A stretch of 64,000 nucleotides of DNA. Source: Mesostigma viride. Taxonomy: Eukaryota > Streptophyta > Mesostigmatophyceae > Mesostigmatales > Mesostigmataceae. The notes beneath the pieces were generated by a model. That model was not told the origin of the DNA, did no database searches, and worked only from the letters and a program-made list of their open reading frames with translations. Position numbers and translations under genes: made by a program. Positions 1 to 23,034 of the stretch are shown here, one piece after another; position 1 is the first letter of the stretch; every line of letters starts with the position of its first letter. The stretch spans positions 2,556,948-2,620,947 of the forward strand of contig RPFO01000104.1 in assembly GCA_009746045.1 (NCBI GenBank), given 5' to 3'.

Positions 1-3000
1 ATAGCCTCCTCAAGGGTGGCAGGCTGATTGTGCTGGCTTGGTGGCTTGTGTATTACAAATCCCACTAGTAGGGGTGATATTTACATACATACTATGTAGG
101 TGTGGGTGTCTATGTGCGGCCCCGTGCGGGCATGTTTGTGCATGTAAGCAGGTGGGCAGGTGCCGCTGGTGCCGCTGGTGTGCAGGTTTGTGGGTTTGTG
201 TGTGGGATGGGGGGTGGGGGGTACATTTGTGGGGGGTTGCTCGTGGGTGGGGGTGGGGTTTGGGGGGCGTGGGGGTGTGGGAGGGGGATGGGGGGAGTGT
301 GCAATTGAGTGTATTTGCGGCTGCTGGGAAGCATGGTAGCTGCGTGGCTGCACCAGCCACCTGACAGCGGTTGTTGTTTGGAGTGCGCCCTTTATCATGC
401 TGGGCAAGCACTTGCCATTTGCACGGTTAGGGTGCGGCTCATCTTCTGTCAATCAAACGCACCCTCACCACTTCCTCTCGGTCCTCTTGCCCCATGCAGC
501 TGCCAAACAGCTGCCTTAATATCCAAAGTGTACTGACAGTGTTCTAGTGGGCTCATGCAGCTGCATACACAGTTGCTGTATTGATCTTTGTATTGGTTTT
601 TGTATTTTGTGAAAAAATTTATTGATTTTATCAAGATGTCGATCGACCTTATCCTGCCACTTAGATTATAATTGGTCCGTTATCTGCGACCATTTCTTGT
701 CGCTGATAATGTATTATTGATCACGCCATGCTAGATATTGTCATTTTGTGCATCAACTTGCAGTGAATTTTACTATACTGCAGTCTCCGGCACTATTCCA
801 AGCTCCTGGTCTTCGATGGCTTCCCTGACCAACATGTAAGTTCTCTGATAAGATATGCCAATGCCGCGCCGGCACAGCATGCACAGTTGATTTTCTTGGC
901 ACATGGCAGTCCGGCGTACCTCGCATCGAGATTTTGATGGTTAGCATCTGGCTGGATGGAAGAAGGCCATGCGTGCATCGTCAGTCAGCTATAATTTCAG
1001 CGCTACGGTAGCGCCCCATCGATTAGGGGCATCAGGCACCACCGCAGCAATGCAAATCATTTTCTGGTCACTGGCTGTGCTATTTGTCTCGTATTTCGTG
1101 TACTGCATAAGCGTATTGGAGGAAAGCTCCCCAATCGAGCTAATCCAACCTTGTAGTGCTTGCTTATATACTTTTACTTAACGTGAGAAATCAACAAAAG
1201 CTTTAGCCATAGTCATGGCGGCTAGGCTAGGCTACTTGGAGTGACTACCTAAATTACCATCGGCCATGCAAATGTCGGCCCGTGACCCAAATGTTGGCTG
1301 CACGACACAAAGTTGTGTTGCAGGGGGCGGCACAGGAAGATCAGTCCTGTCCGCTCAATGGCAGCATTATTTGGCCAATTTGCACAGCTCGAAACATCAT
1401 CACGTATCTAAAGTTCGGACTGCCACGGGGCAACAAAATTTCGTCACATACGACACCTGCGGCCAGTTACTGTACGGATCACAGTGTGGTGGTACGCCTC
1501 TTGGCAGGTTGACTGGTACAACAATTGGGCAAAGGCGGCGCCGGCCAGAAACCTAGTGCTGACATTCAGACAGCCTAAGGCAGCCAAACTACTCGCAAGC
1601 ATAATTTACCGGTGCCAAACACTTGGCACACGAAATGCGTCAAATAAATTCAGGTAAAGGTGACGGGATGTTTTGCAGAGGGCAGTCCCTTTGTCCATCA
1701 CTATTGTCCGCCATAAACGGCAGGGACTAAAAACCATCTCCCGCAAAACCTACGCTGTACTTCGTCATGATTGTTTTCATTAAGGTAGCATCCTGTTCGT
1801 TCTTTTTCGACTATGTAATCCCGCCCGCGTCTTTTATTTGGCACCTCGTAAACAAATTGTTATTACATGTATGCGGGTTATTACATGTATGCGGGTCACT
1901 AGCATGCATAGCTGGCATTATTAAGCTGACATATAGTGCATTTCAGAGATCCTTTTGCTAATAAATAAGGCCCGAGCTTGCTGGAAAGAATTGTTAGCGT
2001 CGAATCCAACCAGAATCTCTAATGGGAAGTCATTGTGCCGCGTCAAGTACCTCAGTCAGAACCTAGGCACCGATGCCGATACCTATGCGAAAAAGGCTGT
2101 AGTCCAAAGTCCCGAGTCACGTAGTACCGGTGTATAAATTATACTATGCCGTGCCGTAGAATATTCATTTTGCCGTCTTATTGCGGCCAGTATGGGCCTG
2201 TATTTGCCAACACGGAGCACAAGCACCGGTACATGGTGTGGTGGAGGGTAGCTCTAGCTACACTATAGGGGGCACTGTCGGCCCCCTTTGAGCCCACGCA
2301 ACGCAAGCATGAAGTGAGCAAATAGCAAGTGTCAAGCAACAATTCATTCATTCATTCTGGGATTTATTTTTGAACATGTCTTTGAATTGGAAGCGTCGTG
2401 TGATACCGCGTGCTCTTTGAGGGAGCCAATATCCTACCAGTCTGACAAATTCTGCTCTGTGCTTCGTGGGACAGCCCATCTGTGCATTCTTTGGTCACTT
2501 GTAATCATGCAACGCCACTCCTGCTGTTTGTATCTTTGCCCTGACGCGTCCTGGTCAGAAATCTGGAACATAACCGGCTGTGGGGCACCATCCCCAGCTT
2601 CATCATGGAGGGAGGAGATGATATCGAAGGGTTGTAAGTTGCCGCCGCGAAGTGACATCGAACCGATAAGTTCATGCGCCATCACGTTATAAACTTAATA
2701 CTAATATGATATGTTTATTGCAAATCAAAGCTACACTAGCTACACATGGAGTGCATGGAAACCCTTTGTCTCTTTTTTCTCTCAAGTTTTGGCCATTCAT
2801 GCTGTGGGTTGATTGACGGCAGCAGGTACTAACTATGGAATCTCTCTATTTGTGTTTGTACCATGGGTAAGTCAATATATCAGCCCAGGACATCGCTAGC
2901 CCAGGAAATCGAACTTAGTACAGACTGCGTAACTGACCCATTGAGAGGCTCTACACAGTCCCTTTCGCCCCTGTCTCTTAAATATCAGTACATTGTAAAT

Positions 3001-3090
3001 CTTGTGATTGCGTCACTGTCGTCGACCCTTAGTACGCAACGGGAAAAGAGAGGGCACTCAAGCTTGTCACTGCCGGGGGGGGCAGGCAAT
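1..3090. other. No recognisable gene
   Basis: I see no coding exon that I can support here. The first 330 bases are G/T-rich on the + strand (runs of GGGTGGGG type around 200-300). The rest is ordinary-composition sequence with only short ORFs and no domain I recognise. It may be intergenic or upstream intron of the gene whose first exon I can see lies at 6359. Confidence 0.5.
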
Positions 3091-3097
3091 AGCATAC

Positions 3098-3172
3098 AGT
3101 CATTACCGCGTTAAGTTGCGATCGATGCCAAAAATTCGGCGTCGCAACTTAAAGCGGTAACGCAACTTAATG
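3098..3172. mobile_element. Small inverted-repeat element (MITE-like), copy 1
   Basis: A stretch starting with ACAGTCATTACCGCG and continuing GTTAAGTTGCG is mirrored by CGCAACTTAAAGCGGTAACGC about 30 bases later, so it folds into a hairpin. The same motif family recurs at 3688-3812. No coding capacity. I infer a non-autonomous foldback or MITE family; no target duplication could be fixed. Confidence 0.5.
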
Positions 3173-3687
3173 GTAGAATTAGGCTAGCATCCCACCCCCT
3201 CCTCTCACGGACTTCTATACGGCATTCAACAGCTCTCGTCAAGCCCGATCCAGCTGCAGCATGATCAAAGCCACCCACAGTCCATTTTCCTGTTTTTCCA
3301 TACCAGGAATCTTTTCATGATTTTGTGAGAAAGGTGGGCCGGCCGCTACCGCAATACTGTACAAGTGCCCGAGCCCCGCCGGGTGCAGCCAGCCGGCCGC
3401 CACAGAGTGCGTGAGTGCCTGTCAGAATGACTGAGACAACATATGTGCCGTCCCCTGCATGTGCCGCGCCCTGCATGCTACTGATGTACCGCAGTCCGTG
3501 CAAATCAGTAATTGGAATCGCAAGGTTGCATTCGCGCAGATTCGCGCTTTTCAGGCGGGGGCTTCCTTTTTCGCGCCAGGGGAGCTTGCGTATTTTGCCG
3601 CCTCAGTAAAAAGCCACATAGCGGGTCCGGACTAGGCAAAAAGTGGCCTCCTGCGCGGCAAAAAATGGCCTGACACCTATAAATTGA

Positions 3688-3812
3688 GTCATTACCGGTT
3701 AAGTTGCGATGGCACCGATGCTTAAGTTGCGGTCGCCGCCCAAACTTCGGCGTCGCAACTTAACGCGGTAACGCAACCTTAAGAAACGCAACTCAACGCG
3801 GTAATGACTGTA
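3688..3812. mobile_element. Small inverted-repeat element (MITE-like), copy 2
   Basis: The outer ends are inverted copies: GTCATTACCGGTTAAGTTGC on the left and CAACTCAACGCGGTAATGAC on the right. The interior holds further copies of TTAAGTTGCG and its complement CGCAACTTAA. It shares motifs with the element at 3098 and lies 130 bases before the (CCCT)n array. Probably a non-autonomous DNA element. Confidence 0.55.
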
Positions 3813-3939
3813 CTCTATCTCTGCGACCCAAAGGGCACCTGGCATAACTGTGGGTGTGATAAAACCATTTGCGTTGGCAAACATGTGGCGGATGCTTCAC
3901 CAGAGCACTGCCCCCCCCCCCCCACCACACACACACACC

Positions 3940-5527
3940 CTCTCCCTCCCTCCCTCCCTCCCTCCCTCCCTCCCTCCCTCCCTCCCTCCCTCCCTCCCTC
4001 TCCCTCCCTCCCTCCCTCCCTCCCTCCCTCCCTCCCTCCCTCCCTCCTCCCTCCCTCCCTCCCTCCCTCCCTCCCTCCCTCCCTCCCTCCCTCCCTCCTC
4101 CCTCCCTCCCTCCCTCCCTCCCTCCTCCCTCCCTCCCTCCCTCCCTCCCTCCCTCCCCCTCCCTCCCTCCCTCCCTCCCTCCTCCTCCCTCCCTCCCTCC
4201 TCCCTCCCTCCCTCCCTCCCTCCCTCCCTCCCTCCCTCCCTCCCTCCCTCCCTCCCTCCCTCCCTCCCTCCCTCCTCCCTCCCTCCCTCCCTCCCTCCCT
4301 CCCTCCCTCCCTCCCTCCTCCCTCCCTCCCTCCCTCCCTCCCTCCCTCCCTCCCTCCCTCCCTCCCTCCCTCCCTCCCTCCTCTCCTCCCTCCCTCCCTC
4401 CCTCCTCCCTCCCTCCCTCCCTCCCTCCTCCCTCCCTCCCTCCCTCCCTCCCTCCCTCCTCTCCTCCCTCCCTCCCTCCCTCCCTCCCTCCCTCCCTCCC
4501 TCCCTCCCTCCCTCCCTCCCTCCCTCCCTCCCTCCCTCCCTCCCTCCCTCCCTCCCTCCCTCCCTCCCTCCCTCCCTCCTCCCTCCCTCCCCCTCCCTCC
4601 TCCCTCCCTCCCTCCCTCCCTCCCTCCCTCCCTCCCCCTCCCTCCCTCCCTCCCTCCTCCCTCCCTCCCTCCCTCCCTCCCTCCCTCCCTCCCTCCTCCC
4701 TCCCTCCCTCCCTCCCTCCCTCCTCCTCCCTCCCTCCCTCCCTCCCTCCCTCCCTCCCTCCCTCCCTCCCTCCCTCCCTCCCTCCCTCCCTCCCTCTCCC
4801 TCCCTCCCTCCCTCCCTCCCTCCCTCCCTCCCTCCCTCCCTCCCCCTCCCTCCCTCCTCCCTCCGCCCGCCCGCCGCCCGCCCGCCGCCGCGCCGCCCGC
4901 CCGCCCGCCCGCCCGCCCGCCCGCCCGCCGCCCGCCCGCCCGCCGCCGCCCGCCCGCCGCCCGCCCGCCCGCCCGCCCGCCGCCCGCCCGCCCGCCCGCC
5001 CGCCGCCCGCCCGCCCCCGCCCGCCCGCCGCCCGCCCGCCGCGCCGCCCGCCCGCCCGCCGCCCGCCCGCCCGCCCGCCCGCGCCCGCCCGCCCGCCCTC
5101 CCCCTCCTCCCTCCCTCCCTCCCTCCCTCCCTCCCTCCCTCCCTCCCTCCCTCCCTCCCTCCCTCCCTCCCTCCCTCCCTCCCTCCCTCCCTCCCTCCCT
5201 CCCTCCCTCCCTCCCTCCCTCCCTCCCTCCCTCCCTCCCTCCCTCCCTCCCTCCCTCCCGCCCGCCCGCCCGCCCGCCCGCCCGCCCGCCCGCCCTCCCT
5301 CCCTCCCTCCCGCCCTCCCGCCCTCCCTCCCTCCCTCCCTCCCTGCCTCCCTCCCTCCCTCCCTCCCTCCCTCCCTCCCTCCCTCCCTCCCTCCCTCCCT
5401 CCCTCCCTCCCTCCCTCCCTCCCTCCCTCCCTCCCTCCTCCCTCCCTCCCTCCCTCCCGCCCGCCCGCCCGCCCGCCCGCCCGCCCGCCCGCCCGCCCGC
5501 CCTCCCGCCCTCCCTCTCTCTCCCTCT
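3940..5527. repeat. (CCCT)n / (CCCG)n tetranucleotide array, about 1.6 kb
   Basis: Nearly pure CCCT repeats interrupted by single-unit slips (CCT, CCCCT). CCCG blocks lie at about 4864-5098, 5258-5296 and 5457-5510. The - strand is a continuous G3 tract and would form G-quadruplexes readily. The long proline/serine/leucine and glycine/arginine ORFs in every frame are products of the repeat and not genes. It precedes the first visible exon of the root-cap gene on the same strand. Confidence 0.97.
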
Positions 5528-6358
5528 CCACATTGAACGCGTGGTGCCGCCTGCAGAGATCGATGACTTGTGGAGGTGGGTTTGGGAGAATGTACATAGA
5601 TGCCTCTCGCGTGGCCTTAAGTGATTTAGGGGCATAACCATGGGGTACTCAAACCCAAGTACATCCCCTATGAGGCCACCTTTGCACATGGCCGGGTTGG
5701 CAGGTCGATTAGCTAGTTTCTGGTTTTCCTTCCAAAGCTATAGACATTCTCTGATGGTCGATATTGCCTTCGTGATCGGTAGGTGCCTTCATGAACGGTC
5801 GCTGTTACATACGTAAGGTACTCAAAATTATGAATGGAAATGTTCTTCCTGTTTTAGTGCTCCGACACCCAACGACCGTTGGCAGCTAGCTCGATCGTTA
5901 AAGGGTGGCTCATTGGCATGGTCAAACGCCTGTGCACCATACCCAACAATTGCAACAACAGGATGGCTCTTACTGCGTGGCTGCACGGGTCCCTGTGCCT
6001 TCTCTGCACGTATCCGTACTTGCTTCCAGGATGGACATTCAGTAAATTAGCGTGCATGTGCTGTGCTATGTAGTCACATCTGCATGTTGTAATCCGTGTC
6101 ATATGGAAGTTCTGCATGGACATTCGATTTGTCCTGGCCGCGCCTTGTTTATTGGCATGGGATGCGAGGGTGGGTGTCACGCTGCGCCGCGATTAATTAA
6201 TTGATCGTGGCCGCTGTACCAAAATATCTGCAATGATGACTTTCGTCGGCCGTGTAATGTGGGAACAGTGTCTTTTAATGCCTTGGGCTGGACCAGACTG
6301 GGCAACTTGACGTAACGGCCCTGTCACACCCAACTGTATGAACTGCTGTGACGTGCAG
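5528..6358. other. Unassigned stretch upstream of first visible exon
   Basis: Non-repetitive sequence. A pyrimidine tract ending in AG near 5854 could be a splice acceptor, but the open frame after it has no domain I recognise, so I do not call an exon. The first exon(s) and signal peptide of the gene at 6359-17631 must lie here or further upstream. Confidence 0.4.
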
Positions 6359-17631
<11,273 letters not shown>

Positions 17632-18730
17632 ACCCTACAATTGTTTTTGCGGCTATAGGCGTTTCTCATGTCCAATCTTATACCTACGTTTGCTTTGAGA
17701 TGCATGCTTGCTGATGTGATCACGGACCGACTTGTACGTGTGAGTATTTTTATGAGTGTTTTGTTGTTGTTGTTTGGGGCGCGCATGCACTATGGTGCCC
17801 CACTTTGTTGTGCTCGGCAACCAGTGTCATTTCTTGCCGACTTACCTTTGTGCCGAAACAATCCGTTCATGGGCTGAGTGGTCAGCAGTCAGCGACAGAA
17901 GTTGTTACCCTATCATGGCTGCCACTGGACAGCATGCTACTTGCGCTTGCAATACCGGCACCCTTTGCCGCATGGCTCTGCCTGCGCCGTTTGTCATGAT
18001 CTACTGCCACCGTTGGTAGTGGCCGCTGATAGCGCTCTGGTTCTCGTATAGTCATTCTTGGCATCACTAACAATTGCCTAGGATGAATTTCCATCTACAG
18101 AACTAACGCGATTAGGTCACAATTAGGATTGGCGTAGCATGGCGCATTGATGATCGCGTTACTGTGTACGTGCTGCATGAGCATGGTACTCATGTGACGC
18201 AGTAGTCCATGTACCTGAAGAAGTTCGGCCACTGTCAAGCTAATATCATTGAGAAATCAGTGAGACAAGTGGCTATGATATTGTGTATTGTTGTCATCGT
18301 GTTTGAGGTCTGCATGTTTTTGTTGTTGGTCGTAACGAGAAAAAAGGGGTTTTGCCTCATTTTGGCCAAGTATTAGAGTTGAGCCATTTACCGGATGGAC
18401 CTGCAGAGTTATACAAGGTCCACGTCTTATCATAGCTATATCATTGCATGGGACGTATCCGTGAAGGTCTTACGTCCACGTAAATGGCGCTGGGACCGAT
18501 TTTCAAGATGGTTCCGGAGGATGTGTGTGAATAATCTGCACTGGTTTTGGCCCTGTCCTACATGGCAGTACCGACAAGAAAGGTTCCATTCTTTTCCTTT
18601 ACCAGCATCTTTTCAGCCTGAACCAGTAGCAAGTAATAAAGATTAACGTACAATTCTAACTGGAGCCACGCGTCCCTTGTCAAATGATTAATTATGGAAT
18701 CGTGATGATGATATGCAATGTATTCATTCA
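17632..18730. other. Downstream of root-cap gene, no gene seen
   Basis: AT-richer sequence after the TAG stop at 17629-17631. It probably contains the 3' UTR, but I see no clear AATAAA close to the stop. No ORF with recognisable domains. Confidence 0.4.
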
Positions 18731-18733
18731 TTC

Positions 18734-18915
18734 ACGCGCCTCTGTTGGGAGACTCGCGGGGCACCAACTTTTGAATGGGTACCTTTCATCCCCGATTGAT
18801 GCACAGCAAGAAGGGGGCAGGGACCACCCCCTTCTCTCACTGCCTTGGAAGGCAGGCCACAGGTTCAATTAAACTGCTCGCTGCCCGGAGAGTCTAGCGA
18901 CCACTGTGGGTGCAA
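18734..18915 (-). mobile_element. LINE 3' end relic, family C
   Basis: The - strand ends in GTGGCGA/CTGGAG-rich UTR sequence, a hairpin around CGCGAGTCTCCCAACAGAGG, and a GAAT-type tetranucleotide tail (ATTCATTCATTC on +). The block ACTGTGGGTGCAATAA at 18903 matches ACTGTGGGTGCAATAA at 35833, and CAAAGGCATGCC/GGAAGGCAGGCC segments align with 35755. So this is a second, 5'-truncated copy of the element whose 3' end is at 35641. Confidence 0.6.
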
Positions 18916-19013
18916 TAAAGCTTCGACATAGCAAAAGCATATAGCAGCCCCGGCCATGCATGGTCCAGAGCCCACAGATAGGCTTGGAACACATTGTTAC
19001 AGGCGCTGGTCAG

Positions 19014-19150
19014 TAAGTAAGTACCTGTGTGTCACGCACATAGGCATGCCACGGAGTAAGTATTATGCAGTAATCTCATCATAAAATAATTACACAAAAG
19101 TTAAACATCGTACAGACAAAGATCGTCTGCATCATGCCCCAACCCTAGGA
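19014..19150 (-). mobile_element. LINE 3' end relic, family A (copy 1)
   Basis: Matches the 3' UTR seen at 19607, 22786 and 51435: on the - strand GCATGATGCAGACGATC, TTTTGTGTAATTATTTT, CCGTGGCATGCC, a small hairpin, then an ACTTACTTAC tail. It is heavily 5'-truncated and abuts a family B end at 19152. Confidence 0.7.
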
Positions 19151-19151
19151 C

Positions 19152-19330
19152 TAAATTAAATTAAATTATAACGTGACTGATCCATGGGGAGGTCCATGTA
19201 GCACATATTCCCGCCGGGGCAAACGGGGGGGACCCTAGGACTCTCAGGGATATGTGCTGGCATACTCTCCTTAATTAATTAATAGACACGTGACTGCGTC
19301 ACGTGAGCATAAGTCCTCAGTGGGAGGGGA
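19152..19330 (-). mobile_element. LINE 3' end relic, family B (copy 1)
   Basis: Tail of AAATTAAATTAAATTATAA on +, followed by a GTGATCCATGGGGAGGTCC block and GTAGCACATATTCC, which align with the 3' end of the LINE at 36613-36690. Contains a second related GATATGTGCTGGCA segment and AATTAATTAATTAA at 19274. Confidence 0.6.
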
Positions 19331-19606
19331 ACATGGGATGGAATGGATGGTATAAGCTATCTAGGTCCTAGTTACAGGGGTGTGGGCACCGCGGCCCGAA
19401 TCGCTATGAATGCCATATACTTGGTCACACGCGGAGCCCCCAGAGGCTTGGGGGTGGTCTCCTTCATCACTACTTGCCATCTATCAAAGAGACAACCAGC
19501 GCAGGCCAGAAATAATCTATCCTTGCGCACCATCTGCCTCCATATTACAGACAAACCAGGAGGCTGTCCGGGGGTGAGCCCGTCACGTCTAGTGTAGCAC
19601 GTGTCC

Positions 19607-19738
19607 ATAAGTAAGTAAGTATAAGTAAGTACTTGCGTGTCATGCGCAAAGGCATGCCACGGAGTACTATGCTAATCTCATTAGAAAAATAATTACACAA
19701 AAGTTTAAACAAATATCGTCTGCATCATCCCCCAACCG
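19607..19738 (-). mobile_element. LINE family A (copy 2), 3' UTR part
   Basis: The 3' UTR with tail TAAGTAAGTATAAGTAAGTA, CATGCCACGGAGTACTATGC and AAAATAATTACACAAAAG. It continues after the TTAA element at 21467 with the same LINE's coding end. The break falls at CAACCG/TTAA, where copy 3 (22786) reads CAACCATTAAGCACTAG without interruption. Confidence 0.85.
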
Positions 19739-19742
19739 TTAA

Positions 19743-21462
19743 CTCGTCGTCTGTCCCACTACCTCTGGAGAGGACTGAGTTTTTCTCAGTCCTCTCCTGA
19801 GGACCGAGTTTTGAGGTTCTGTACAAAATTCGCCCCGGTCAGAATGTTTGACAAAAAAATTCTCTCAAAATTTATTCAAATACTACGTGAAAAGATCTTT
19901 CTTGGACATATTTTTGGGATTTTTTTGGATTTGGTATGAGCGGCTAAATGTACGGTCAAAGTACAGGTGGTAAGGGTACTTTTCCACGTGAAACGCGAGT
20001 TCCGGAAATGCACGACCTAGCCATGGCGGCTCGCGCCCATGCATGCAGTTTACGTTTGCGGACGAGTTAGCTGTCCAAACTCAGGAAATAGATTTTATAT
20101 GTCCTATAGATGATAAATCCTAATTTTTAGCTCGCAGGGAAGCGATTTACCCGGTGTCGGCACTGTTCTTGCTGGAAAAAACTGCGATAAGGCAGGTCGA
20201 CGGAATTGATGACTGCGCTTGCTTTCCGGCGCGATTTCAATGGCTGATAGGTTTCTTTCTACATTGTAACATGTATTGTATTAGAATAAATTGAGTGGCA
20301 GTATAGATTTGATGATTTCGACCACTCTGTCACGTCATGGTCTATGTGCCGCAAAGTGCCACTTTTGCGGGCACCGCCTGGGCCAAGGTAACGCCAGCCG
20401 TGCCAGGTAAGGTCGGATTATCGTTGCCTCTTCGTTTCTTGATGTTCTTACATGAGTTTAAGCTTGCCAGGCGTTGTCAGGTTCAAGTCTTGATGCTCTT
20501 TCTTGACCGTTGCCTGCCCCTCTCTAAAACCCCCTTTTCAGATGATGTTAGCAGGCATTTGCCTTAACCCAGTGTAGTTGTGCAGGGTTTTAGGAGCTGT
20601 GCAGGTTTAAACACCTTCATAGATGTCAGTTATTCTTTTGCTACGTTCATACTGCATGATTGTGTGGCCACAGCCTGCGTCAAGGGTGCTTTCAAGCTTA
20701 TACGGGTGAGTGAAAAGTCTTGGTGACAAACCACTGCCATCATGTGCCAGCAACTATGTTGGCCACATCATGGCAAGGCAAAACAGTTATAGCCATATCT
20801 ATTGTTGTTAGAAACAATGGTAAGATGCTTAACCTACCCATTATATTGGTGGTTGACACTTATAACATAACCCTTTGTTGGTAGGTATCCAAGCCCATTC
20901 CCTACGTGCATGCATAGGCTCTCACTACATGGTAAGGTATGATACAACTGCAGCATGATGATGCAAGTGTGTTGTCCTGTTACGCTTGAAGGGAAATGAG
21001 GTGATTGGGATGGTTGGTGGCCACGGTGGTGTGTAGTATGACCGCACTTACATGCTAGCAAAGTTAGCAAAAGCCCCATTCCTCTCCTGAGGACTGAGAG
21101 TTTTTTAATTGTTTCAGGCAGTGGCAGTGGCCAAATTTAGCCCAGTTTTTTGCCACGTTTCAAGAACTATATTGTTTACATGCCTATATTTTTCTAACGT
21201 GCACCATGATTTGATTAAATTTTCCCCACGCGCTCTTATCCCGAAAAATGCGAATTCGCCGAGGGTGTCATATGTCCGAGTAATTTCCAGGTGTTTGGGT
21301 CAAGTTTTCACTAACGCAGCATTTTTTCCAGCAAATTGACATCAAATACACCCTCGATCCACATCAAAACATTTGGGATGGACCCCCCACCTAGTCGCTA
21401 CACCCGGTTGAAAAAGGTCAACTCAGTCCTCTTTTGAGGACTGAGTTGGGACAGACGACGAG
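19743..21462. mobile_element. 1720-bp DNA transposon-like element with TTAA target duplication
   Basis: Perfect 16-bp terminal inverted repeats: CTCGTCGTCTGTCCCA at 19743-19758 and its complement at 21447-21462. TTAA flanks both sides (19739-19742 and 21463-21466). Subterminal hairpins of GAGAGGACTGAG/CTCAGTCCTCTC lie at 19769 and 21421, with a related segment near 21080. It splits a LINE copy whose empty site is visible at 22905. TTAA specificity is typical of piggyBac-like elements, but the ends do not start CCC and no transposase is visible; a short frame at 20337 ends at a GTAAGG donor-like site and might be captured sequence. Non-autonomous. Confidence 0.85.
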
Positions 21463-21466
21463 TTAA

Positions 21467-21900
21467 GCACTAGATGGGGATGTAATCCTCATCCGAGCTG
21501 TCCTCTACTGTATTAAATGGCAGACGAGGCGGTAGTGTAGCGGCTAGATCCTCAGGACCAATAACCTCCACCTGCGGACTTCTACCCTGGCTAGCAACGG
21601 GCCGCGGGGCCCGTGGGGAGAAAACAGGAGCATACCCCTCGGGAAGGTGCTTATCGCAGATGGCAGCCCATTTATCCTTGTCAATCATGCGGGCGCGGAG
21701 TACGGATAGTCCCAGAAGCCCTGCATCTTCAAGCAGTTGTGTCACATAGGTCCGGGTCGCGCCGCGCCGGTGCCCGGCGCGCGCAAGTTCGCCGCACATG
21801 TCCATGCCGAGTCTATCACGAAAAGTCCACGGGTGGCGACCCTGCCGCGCGCGGCCGGGGGCACGCCAGGTGAGGACATATCGCCCAGGCTGGTACGGAG
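21467..21900 (-). pseudogene. LINE family A (copy 2), C-terminal coding part
   Basis: An open - strand frame ends with SSDEDYIPI and a stop at 21470. The same C-terminus, with MIDKDKWAAICDKHLPEGY upstream, recurs at 51555-51790, and the last 45 codons in degraded form at 22915-23034. Upstream the frame reads back through DRLGMDMCGELARAGHRRG to at least 21890. I infer the end of a LINE polyprotein from its position before a shared 3' UTR and tail; no reverse transcriptase motif is inside this fragment. Confidence 0.65.
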
Positions 21901-22054
21901 GTATGTTCTTAAATAATAGTCAAGTGGGCAAATGAAATGTCGTATTCCAGGGCAGCATGAAATGAAAGCCTTGAAAAATGGAAATGAAGCAGGGCAGCAG
22001 GAAATGCATCAATGCCCAATGCTACAACAAACCACCCAGCTTATTATTGGGCTT

Positions 22055-22165
22055 TTCTAGACTAGCTAGATTAGCGTTAGGTTAGTTCGATTACGCGGCT
22101 CCTCCCACCCCACCCATCCATCAAGGAATATGTGCTACATGATCTCCCAACGGAGGCATGTTATA
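22055..22165 (+). mobile_element. LINE 3' end relic, family B (copy 2)
   Basis: On the + strand CTAGACTAGCTAGATTAGCG, TTCGATTACGCGGCT, CACCCATCCATCAAGG, GTGCTACATGATCTCCCAAC and TTATAATTTAATTA repeat, in the opposite orientation, the 3' end of the LINE at 36613-36740. Heavily 5'-truncated. Confidence 0.75.
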
Positions 22166-22785
22166 ATTTAATTATTGGGCACCGGCCTGCTACCTCCCTA
22201 GCAGCTTTCACTTCGTCTCGGCAAAATCAACCCCTGCCCGCTCCGTCCACACTGTCAGGGCTGTTGAAGAATGGCCGGAACCGGCGTGAGCCGGCTGTTA
22301 TTTACATTCTTGAGTAACTCGTTAAAAAATCCCGACGGGATCGGGAGCCTTCTAAATTATTTCGGTCCATTTTGCGTGCACATGCCATGCACTTGCAGCA
22401 CCCCTGCCTACTTGCGCCCGACGGCCAGCTTTGCGTTTGCGTGAATGAGCGTATATTTCTCACAGGCGTGAACTCCGTGGTCAAAATCGCAATGTTAACT
22501 CGACGTGGCACCAACTGCACAAATCTGCCGTGTTTCACAAATCGGCGGTGGTCAGCGCCACGCGTAACTTTGACGCGCAAAACACACGGCCGAAAATACA
22601 AACGAAACGAAGGTTCCGTTTCTGACGTACAGTGGTTCGTCGGCCGCGCTCAGACTGTTGATTGCAGGCTTGAAGAGTACGTACCAATGAAATGCCAGCG
22701 GGGCATTATGCACGTAAAGTAAGATCCGCTTCTCTGACGGCCCTGACCAGGATTCCGTATCAAACCACCGCCTTACGACATTTTA

Positions 22786-23034
22786 AGTAAGTACTTGCGT
22801 GTCATGCACAAAGGCATGCCACGGAGGAGTACTATGCTAAACTCATTAGAAAAAAATTTACACAAACGTTTAAACAAATATCGACTGCATCATCCCCCAA
22901 CCATTAAGCACTAGATGGGGATGTAATCCTCATGCGAGCTGTCATCTACTGTAATGGCAGATGAGGCGGTATTGTAGCGGCTATCCTCAGGGCCAATAAT
23001 AACCTCCACCAGCGGACTTCTACCCTGGCTAGCA
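22786..23034 (-). mobile_element. LINE family A (copy 3), 5'-truncated, with 11-bp target duplication
   Basis: A 249-bp insertion flanked by ACGACATTTTA at 22775-22785 and 23035-23045. Internally: tail AAGTAAGTA, hairpin, UTR, then the degraded C-terminal codons of the family A ORF (a 7-base deletion relative to copy 2 near 22950 breaks the frame). The target duplication and truncation are the mark of target-primed reverse transcription. Confidence 0.85.

Noticed and set aside
3940-5527. Telomere-like repeat
   Set aside because: The unit is CCCT, not the plant CCCTAAA or algal CCCTAAAA type.
3804-5689. ORFs of about 600 codons on both strands rich in Pro/Ser/Leu or Gly/Arg/Glu
   Set aside because: They are translations of the (CCCT)n array; a repeat length with few stop codons gives open frames in all phases.
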